Shown here one piece after another: positions 56,614-64,000 of a DNA stretch of 64,000 bases. Both the position numbers and the translations under genes were made by a program. The stretch is from assembly GCF_000346465.2 (NCBI RefSeq), contig NC_034015.1, positions 15,297,507-15,361,506 on the forward strand, in the 5' to 3' direction. Numbering within the stretch: the first letter of the stretch is position 1; every line of letters starts with the position of its first letter. Origin of the DNA: Prunus persica (taxonomy: Eukaryota; Streptophyta; Magnoliopsida; Rosales; Rosaceae). The notes under the pieces are model-generated. The model did not search any database. It was not told the origin of the DNA and saw only the letters and a list, made by a program, of their open reading frames with translations.

Positions 56614-56816
56614 ATCTGCTACGCTTTTCTTGGATGACGCTTCAAGCTCGAAACCTCGTCGTTTTCTGCTTCCTTCTGAGCTCCTGTAGGACTTTTGCTG
56701 CTTTCTTTCACTTCACTCTGTTTGAGATATAAACAACAACAAAGCCAGCCATTTCTCTTTCTGGCTCTTCCACATTTCAACTTTCCCGCTCTCTAAACTG
56801 TATGAAATAATCTCTC

Positions 56817-56854
<38 letters not shown>

Positions 56855-57026
56855 GGGTGGGTTGGCTTGGTCTCGTCTTTTTTCTTCTTTGACCATTGAT
56901 TTTTTTTTAAAATTCTTTTTCCAAGGCCTTGTTTTCTTGAGCTCATTCTCATATGCAACTATGGTATTGATTTGTTCTCTGTTCTTCTTTTCAGGATGCA
57001 TTAAATTTGCATCAAAGTGAAAAGGG
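56614..57026. promoter_or_regulatory. Promoter and leader region of the DUF547 gene
   Basis: Only about 410 bp separate the hAT element from the ATG at 57027. The stretch contains a CT-rich tract (about 56810-56852) typical of plant 5' leaders, and an acceptor-like TTCTTTTCAG just before 57027, so a 5' UTR intron is possible. No clear TATA box is seen. Confidence 0.45.
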
Positions 57027-57928
57027 ATGAATAGCAGAGTACGCACTAATCTTCAGAGCATGAAAGCTGCTCTAAATAATGATAAAGTGAGTTGTTTCTT
57101 TCTTTCTTTTTTGCAGTTCCTGCTCTTTCTTTAAAGCTGAGAGGTCTTCTCAGTGACAAATTCCGAGATGAGTGTGTTGGTTTCTCAAGAAAAAGAGAAA
57201 AAAAAAAAAAGGAGATTAAGGTTCTATCTTCTAGAGCTTGAAAATGGATTTTTGACTATGAAATGGGTTTTCAAATTTACTTGAAAAAGAAAGGCTTTTA
57301 ATTTATGAACTATGCCATTTTGCATTTATTTTCATACGTATAGGACATTAAATATTCTTTACTTCCAAACTATATTCTTTCCAATTATGTTAATCTCCTA
57401 CTGGAAGTGTGAAAAGTGAGGCACTTTTGATCCAAATCCAAATTGGGTTCTTTCTTTAACTTCTCTCAAGAAAAGAATAGTTTTTGTTTCTTTTTTGTCA
57501 GACACAATGATCTCTTTTTAGTTTATAACATTGTTATTTGATGTTGAATTTACAAAGAGGGAGAAGAAGATGGAGACTCAGAAGAACAGAATAATGGGTA
57601 CAGAGAGAACGTTAATCAATCGGCGTAGATCAAACAGAGAAACAAAAATGACCTTGCTACAAGATGTACTCTTCCACTTGCTACTGCACATATCAAGTAG
57701 TTTAGATTTTTCTGTAAAAAAATTGGATTTTTTGTTGTTGTTGAATATAATTCGTTGACTTATTGGTGTCCTTCGAAATTTACAGGTTGATAAACTGAAG
57801 AAGAAGCTCAGACATGAAGAAAATGTCCACAGAGCATTGGAAAGGGCTTTTACAAGACCATTAGGAGCTTTACCTCGTCTTCCTCCTTATCTCCCTCCAC
57901 ATGTTAGTACAATTTACCATTTTTGTTT

Positions 57929-57964
<36 letters not shown>

Positions 57965-60560
57965 GAATAGAAGAGAAACCCCAGATGAAGCCTTTGCCAA
58001 ACATTAAAAATTGATGAAGAATGTACTTCAGTTTGTTGTGATATAGAGTGATGTGAACTGGGATACTATTTGTTTCAGACATTAGAACTTCTGGCTGAAG
58101 TAGCTGTTTTAGAAGAGGAGGTTGTTCGGCTTGAAGAACAGGTTGTTAATTTTAGACAAGGTCTTTATCAGCAAGCTGTCTATCTATCCACCAAGAGGAA
58201 TGTGGAAACTTTGAATGATTCAAGTGAGCAGACCCCAATTAAAAGCGCTAAACATCAGAGATCAAAATCTTTGTCACATAATGAGTTCATATCAGCAACA
58301 TCAGCCTCCAGGCTTCAACCTTCTCTTTCTCGAAGTGTTTCTAGCAGAAGGCTAATGTCTACTGATATTGTCTCTGATCGAACGACCGGGAATTGTTCTA
58401 GTAGGCAAGTCAGTGGAAAACAAATTTCCAGGAAACCCAATTATTTATCACCTCTTTCGGAAGATGGGAAAGGAAAAGAAAATCGATTGTGTTCTAATGC
58501 GGCTAGGGATAAGCAATCTCCCGACAAAAAAACTACCAAAGCTGTAACCCCAGTGAAAAAGCTTCCCAGCAAACATGAATCCATGGTCAAGTGTTTGGAC
58601 CCTTTGAAGTTAGAGGTATGCCAATGCCACTGAAAGTTTTCACTTAGATTCAATTTGTGACATTTTGTGGTTGTTATTTATTTGTGCCTTTGAATTTGTT
58701 CAGCTAGACTGCAGATTAGTAGACCAGGAAAGAGGACATGAGAGTTCATCTGGTTCTTCAGATGATAAGGTATCGGAAGCCGATAACACTCCTAATAAAG
58801 TGTCCGAGGATATTGTGAAGTGTTTGTCTAGCATTTTTGTGAGGATGAGCAGTTTGAAGGACAAAGTAGAAGAATTGGAGACTTCTAGATCAACATTATC
58901 TGCTCATGCAGCAAATGGAGAGACAGGGTTTCGAGATCCTTATGGCATTTGCTTAGAATTCAGAAACATAGACGTTGGTCCCTATAAAAATCTCCGATCA
59001 ATTGATATTGGTTCAATTGATCTCAGCAGAACAACAAGCGCATTGATTCTGATGAACAGATTAAAGTGAGTTTTTAGTATGTCTGTTCTTGGTCTTCTCT
59101 TGATAATTCTGCTTGAGATTGTATTCAATTTCTCCTTTTGAAAATATCCAGGTTTCTACTTGGAAAGCTTTCCTCTGTGAACCTAGAGGGTCTTAACCAT
59201 CAGCAGAAGCTTGCATTTTGGATTAACACTTATAATTCCTGCATGATGAAGGTAATAAGATGTCTCTCTATCAAGAAATTGAAAATCAAAGAGCAAAGAA
59301 TTAGAATGTCCCAACCCAACTGCAAGTTCATAAAAAAATTCCAAGACTTTGGGACATTGTATTTTTGAAAATCAGAGTTTTGCCTTTACCTCATATGGCT
59401 AAATCAAATTCAACATTCTCAAAACAGTTTTTATAATGTTGCAGGCATTTTTAGAGCATGGCATACCTGAGACTCCTGAAATGGTTGTAGCACTAATGCA
59501 AAAGGTAAGATCAATCCATCATTAATGTCTGCCGAGCACATTGGCATGCATGCATACATGAACACACATTACAGATGAAATTTTTGTACTCCATTTTGTA
59601 ATGTTATGTTTCTGTTATTGGTGTCAACTCACACAAAATCATTTTGTATATTGAATTTTGCTCTCTTTGCATCAGGCAATGATAGATGTCGGGGGACACT
59701 CCCTGAACGCAATTACAATTGAGCATTTCATTTTGAGATTGCCTTATCACTTAAAATTTGTAAGTATGTTCACCCTAAACTTGATTATGCTCTTAGGCAA
59801 GAGTTCACTGACGTTTTCTTGAGTGACTTGAGTTATTGTGTATGGCATGCCAATTAAGTTTCACATTTGTTTCTTCTGTGTTACACAGACGTGTCCAAAA
59901 GCTGCAAAGAATGATGAGATGAAAGCTCGCAGCATATTTGGATTGGAGTGGTCTGAACCCTTGGTAACCTTTGCACTTTCTTGCGGAAGCTGGTCCTCCC
60001 CCGCTGTAAGCTAGTTTCAAATTTCTCTTGTAGTCTAAATTATTAAACCAAAGTCTGACAGTAGGGGTAGTTAGAATTTCATCCTTAGATAACATTATTT
60101 TTTCGACACCGAATGCTGGTTCGAATCTTGATTTTGGTCATCATGAAAAAAACATTAATCCAAGGATGACAATCTAATATCCCAAATTTTCAATTATATA
60201 TGTATTATGTTCTACGGATTTGCTGGTACTGATTTGAAATTTTTTTGTCAAACAAAGGTGAGAGTTTACTCAGCAGCTCATGTTGAAGAAGAGTTGGAAG
60301 CAGCAAAAAGGGACTATATACAGGCAGCTGTTGGGATTTCAAGGACAAACAAGTTGATAATCCCCAAGCTGTTGGATTGGTATCTGCTTGACTTTGCAAA
60401 GGATTTAGAATCATTGGTTGATTGGATTTGCATGCAGCTACCCAATGAGCTCAGGAATGAGGCTGTTAAAAGCCTTGAAAGAAGGGGAAGAGAGCCCTTT
60501 TCACAGTTGGTGCAAATAATGCCATACAATTTCAGCTTCAGGCTGCTCTTACAGCGATGA
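57027..60560 (+). CDS. DUF547 protein with MIP1-type leucine zipper, nine exons
   Basis: The exons are 57027-57086, 57786-57902, 58079-58615, 58704-59065, 59152-59251, 59445-59504, 59676-59759, 59889-60005 and 60258-60560. All have GT-AG introns and frame is kept, giving 579 residues. The N-terminal region (residues 1-93) is a MIP1-type leucine zipper, with a coiled coil [20 protein letters not shown] at about 63-82. The middle (95-240) is Ser/Lys-rich and probably disordered. The DUF547 domain runs from about 345 to 500, with [34 protein letters not shown] and [17 protein letters not shown]. The C-terminal region ends [13 protein letters not shown]. The family is widespread in plants and of uncertain biochemistry; the zipper suggests protein partners. 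The hAT element lies immediately upstream and may have displaced distal promoter elements. Exons are secure; the exact start is less so. Confidence 0.9.
57935..57961. repeat. (CT)n tract in intron 2 of the DUF547 gene
   Basis: About 27 bp of CT repeat within the second intron. It is simple sequence with no sign of function. Confidence 0.85.
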
Positions 60561-62501
60561 CACATTTTTATTTCAATTTATTTTATTTTTGCCCCATTCT
60601 TTAGCATGCATAGTTTTTGTGGAACATTGGTTTTGGTGGTGGGTTTGTATATTGATTTAGTAAACAAGATGAAAGTGCATATAACCTAAGCACATGGTTT
60701 TTGTGCTTGTTCATTAAAATTAAGTTTGGGGAAGAGAGCAATTCTTTATGTTATGTGCCTTTTCTTTCAAGATAGTGAGGTGAAACTATCAATTAATTCA
60801 TGATCAAGCTTAGAAAATCTGAAGATGTGAAATTGGTGCTAACAAAGTTAGTTTGATTTTAGACGATCCCACATAACCAACAAGTGATAGTCTAAACTAC
60901 ATGAGAGGGTACACACACAACTATGATGTCGTGGAAATTTGAACATGAAGCCTTTGATATGCAAGTCATGGCCCTTTTTCATTGGGTTAGACCCTGTTGG
61001 CACCAACCTGTGTCTTTTTCTTCCTCTTCAGTACAATCATTTTTGCATCTCTAATGTAATTTGTGGGTGAAAATAATCCCAGCAGACAAAGGCCCTGGAT
61101 TCTTTGGCAGTGTCGAGCAACAAAATATTAGCAAACCATGACCACTGACAAAGAGGCCATCTTGGCTCTGACTTTGATCGAGGCATACAAAAAAGTACTT
61201 GCGCGACAACGCATTTCACCTTCCAAAGAAGTAAAGAAAGGGAGGAAGACAACGGGATTAACTAGGCAGAGATTTCTTAGGTTGACTGCTTTTGGGTTTA
61301 CCCTTTGGGCTTTGAGAAACATGAGACAGGCGTTTGGGTAAAGAATTTGGCTCAAAATTAAAATTTAACGGATCCTTTAACATTATGCAATCTAGAATAC
61401 ATTGCTAGCATAAGTCGCTCAAGCATGCACAAGCGAGTGACTGTGACCTATTGATATAAATAGACCTCACAAAGCATCTATAATTCATAATTATCCAAGT
61501 GTGCACGAACGACTGATAGTACGTAGCATAACTCGTAGGCCGCATTAGCATGTTGGGGGATTGCTCAAGGTAAAATGATGAATCGTTTTTGAGAGAGAGG
61601 ATGAGATACATTTGGGAAGTCTAATGCATGGACAAGGCGAACAGTTGGAATCTACTTTGTCCCTGATTAAAGGAAAAAATATAGAAACGACTGAGCCTGA
61701 GTATACATCATTTGGGCAAGGCTGTATATTAAAGCAAAGCAACGAAACTGCTTTGAAATGCAGGAAAAGAAGAGGCCCCCTCTTGCTGCTTTTGGGGCTT
61801 CTAAGCCTTCCATTATTTACTTTCAAACCGAATAGAACCAAAATGATAAAAAAGCTTGTCACTTCTGAAAACTTCTATTATTTTGCTAAAGTCATTTGCA
61901 TTTGTGGGCTGTCACTCGTCAGGTAACTTAAAACATACGTTGGAACATTAAACATTGGATGCTTCACGGGAACCCTATAAGACATGTTCTGTCTCATAGC
62001 TCCCTACAAACATGGATATAGCTACACACTGACACAGTAAAATAAGTCCAAATCAATAGTGATGTAATCTGTCTGAAATTCACGGGGTATACACGGCCAC
62101 AACGATGCATTAGTAGAAAACACTGATCAACTAAAATTTTGATTCCATAGCATCCAGGTTTTTACAAAGTCAGCAGGATAGTATCACAAAAATGGGATTA
62201 TCAATGATGTCCTATGACAAGGTGTGTATAATGACAATAAAAAATGGGGGTAAATACATAAAAGGTGAAATAATGATTAGGGCATGACAACTCCTCAAAC
62301 TCAAACTCAAAACACACGAAAATAGCATGATACATTATATACCTAATGGGATGTGGTACAATCTCTTCTTTGTCTTGGGGAAACCTCCTCTGAATGATAT
62401 TCCACAGCAGCAACTACATTGGGGTGAAAGGTACTCTACAATGTTTGGGGCTAATTTCCTCAAAGTTGTCCTGTAAGCTGCATGTTGCTGAAGTTTAAAC
62501 C
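60561..62501. other. Intergenic region between convergent DUF547 and TWD40-2 genes
   Basis: Both flanking genes end here, so it holds two 3' UTRs. It also holds a minus-strand SINE (60881-61004) and two unassigned open frames on the plus strand: 61138-61341 (67 codons, basic) and 61612-61926 (104 codons, with a hydrophobic stretch LLLLLGLLSLPLF). Neither is recognised, and no promoter or splice support was found. Confidence 0.5.
60881..61004 (-). mobile_element. tRNA-derived SINE, family S1, copy 7 (minus strand)
   Basis: Read on the minus strand: GGTCTAACCCAATGAAAAAG, CATGACTTGCATATC, an eroded B box (TTCAAATTTCCACGACATC), GTGTGTACCCTCTC and the 3' end TTTAGACTATCACTTGT. Confidence 0.65.
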
Positions 62502-64000
62502 TCAACCAAACGGGGAAGGAACAGGCCCTGGCCCTGTGAGTGCATCTGATCTCTTTATGCTTCCCATCCCGCATATAATGCAACCCGGCGTTGCGAGAGC
62601 AGAAAATTTGGCCCCGCAAAGATCACAGACATCATATCCAATCGTTGACAGGCGACTAAGTGTGGCGGCACAGAACTGGGAAGGATCTTCAAGTGGATCA
62701 ATGGACTTGTTGGAGAGACCCCTTTGAACACACATATCAACCAAGCTCCTCAACTCATCCTGCTTACTTGGAGGTGCTTTGGACAGCAGGAGTTCAAGCA
62801 TCTGCTTTGAATAAGCATAATTCTGGACCTCCATGTTCCGCTTAATCGCAGTTCGGATACAATTTATCCTGTGTTTTGCCAGAAGAGGCAAAGAACCCAG
62901 GTGGCGTGAGAGTCTTGCCATCTCATCTTTTGCACTGATTGCACTAGGACCTTGAACTCTTTGCAGCCGCCCAATTTCCTGTAAAATGAAAACCCCAATT
63001 AGAGCAAAGTTATATGCCGCTAATTCCAAACTGAAGATTTCAAATCAGTTATGGGATCTTTGCTGACCAGTTCTAATATTAAATATGATATTCCAACCCC
63101 ACATATGGTGCTTTTGGTCCCCATGGTGTTACTATAATTATTCTTAGAAAACAGTAAATGTATGCAAGAGTGTCAATCTATTGGTAAAGGGTTGTATTGT
63201 AATCCTCAAGACATTTTGCCTCAAGAATTTAGGACATATTCCATCTGTTTTATTTGAGAGCTTGAATGAGAATTATAATACCCCAAGAAGAGTAACTGCT
63301 ATCTTGTATTGAGCACAGATGGTCCCTTGCGCTTTAATATCAGCTCCACGAGAGTGATCCTTAGCCAGTGCAAGAAAAGCTTCGTCAAAGCAAGACAACG
63401 CATCTGAAAGTTGATTCTGCTCAAGGTGAGCAACTCCAGTCTTAAAACATACAGAAGCAGCAGCCCCACGGGGTACCTGTTATGAGGAAAGCCATGAAAT
63501 GAACATGGATTGAGATGGCGGAGAATTAGATAGTTATGCATGACATGTACTTGAATGTATTACCTGTCCAGGACGCACAGAAGATGGTGGAGAAGGAGGT
63601 TGCACAGCAGGCTTTCCAGAATCTGCAGTATTTGGAACCCCAAGGGCACTGAGATCTAGAGGTTGCGTGGAAACTGGGAACTGAGTTGATTGAACCTGAG
63701 ACTGTTGCTGCACAGCAACCTGGCTTGAGGATGGTGGGACACCACCATCAGGAAGTCCATACGACTCAAGTGGAACAGCAGCCTGTTGACTAGCTTGAGG
63801 GGGAATACCGCCATCAGGAAGACCAACATTGGCATTGGATGCATTGACCTGGTTAAGAGTTTCCTTGTTGCTTTCAACCCCTTGAGAAGCTTGATCCAAT
63901 TTTGAAAGATAGGTCCCAGGAGGGGGCAGTGCGGCTGCAACTTGGAGGGATGGTATGGTATTCTGGAAAAAGTCCTCTGGAATAGGTCCAGTTGCAACTC
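62502..64000 (-). CDS. TWD40-2, TPLATE complex subunit, C-terminal part (cut by window end)
   Basis: Three 3'-terminal coding exons on the minus strand: 64000-63563 (continues beyond the window), 63476-63282 and 62978-62502. Splice sites are GT-AG and frame is kept. The first part is Gln/Pro/Ser-rich, with two LPDGG repeats (GLPDGGIPP, GLPDGGVPP). Then follow GAAASVCFKTG and the helical region IAVTLLGEIGRLQRVQGPSA and KHRINCIRTAIKRNMEVQNY. The end carries a CxxC...CxxC pair (CDLCGAKF, CIICGMGS) and terminates PVPSPFG. I recognise this as the conserved C terminus of TWD40-2, a WD40 protein of the plant-specific TPLATE complex, which acts at the plasma membrane in clathrin-mediated endocytosis. 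The WD40 propellers lie outside the window. The zinc-ribbon-like ending is typical for the family. Confidence 0.88.

Noticed and set aside
61138..61926. Two open frames between DUF547 and TWD40-2
   Set aside because: No family, promoter or splice signals, and they lie between two convergent genes. Possibly remnants, but unsupported.
1..64000. CRISPR arrays, bacterial operons, rRNA
   Set aside because: The sequence is eukaryotic; the only regularly spaced repeats are the 39-bp minisatellite and microsatellites, without spacers.

Overview
The window looks like nuclear DNA of a eudicot plant. It is AT-rich, its genes have GT-AG introns, and microsatellites and small transposons are abundant. 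Several proteins belong to plant families: CEP peptide-hormone precursors, a DUF547/MIP1-leucine-zipper protein and TWD40-2 of the TPLATE complex. A rosid, perhaps Rosaceae, fits my impression of the protein sequences, but I could not test this.

Layout. 1-3226: repeat-rich intergenic DNA. 3227-5885 (+): six-exon membrane-anchored sulfotransferase. 9606-34008: a cluster of small secreted-peptide genes. Four are C-TERMINALLY ENCODED PEPTIDE (CEP) precursors on the + strand (9606-9971, 15346-15753, 19525-19788, 28943-29254), three with one peptide domain and one with two. A fifth gene on the - strand (33640-34008) has the same N-terminal type but no recognisable CEP peptide. A full-length Copia retrotransposon with identical LTRs (22160-27368) sits between the third and fourth CEP genes. 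Without it the CEP genes would be about 4-5 kb apart, which fits tandem duplication. 34009-40229: transposon debris, including a TIR element, a decayed Copia 3' end and a 39-bp tandem repeat. 40230-45933 (+): four-exon TMEM131-like protein. 45934-57026: gene-poor, with a 133-bp MITE and a 2.8-kb non-autonomous hAT element with a perfect 8-bp target duplication. 57027-60560 (+): nine-exon DUF547 protein. 62502-64000 (-): 3' end of TWD40-2, cut by the window edge.

The five housekeeping-type and signalling loci do not form one pathway. The CEP cluster is the unit of interest. In other plants CEPs are 15-residue hydroxyproline peptides made from secreted precursors and perceived by CEPR-type LRR receptor kinases in nitrogen and root signalling. 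This array holds single-domain, double-domain and domain-less versions that share a core-promoter layout (TATA box 70-210 bp before the ATG, often with nearby GA/CT tracts). tRNA-derived SINEs lie just downstream of three of the four CEP stop codons, and one target duplication spans a stop codon.

Limits: exon boundaries are from reading splice consensus and frame continuity, not transcripts. Family assignments are from recognition, not database searches. Edges of decayed repeats are approximate.
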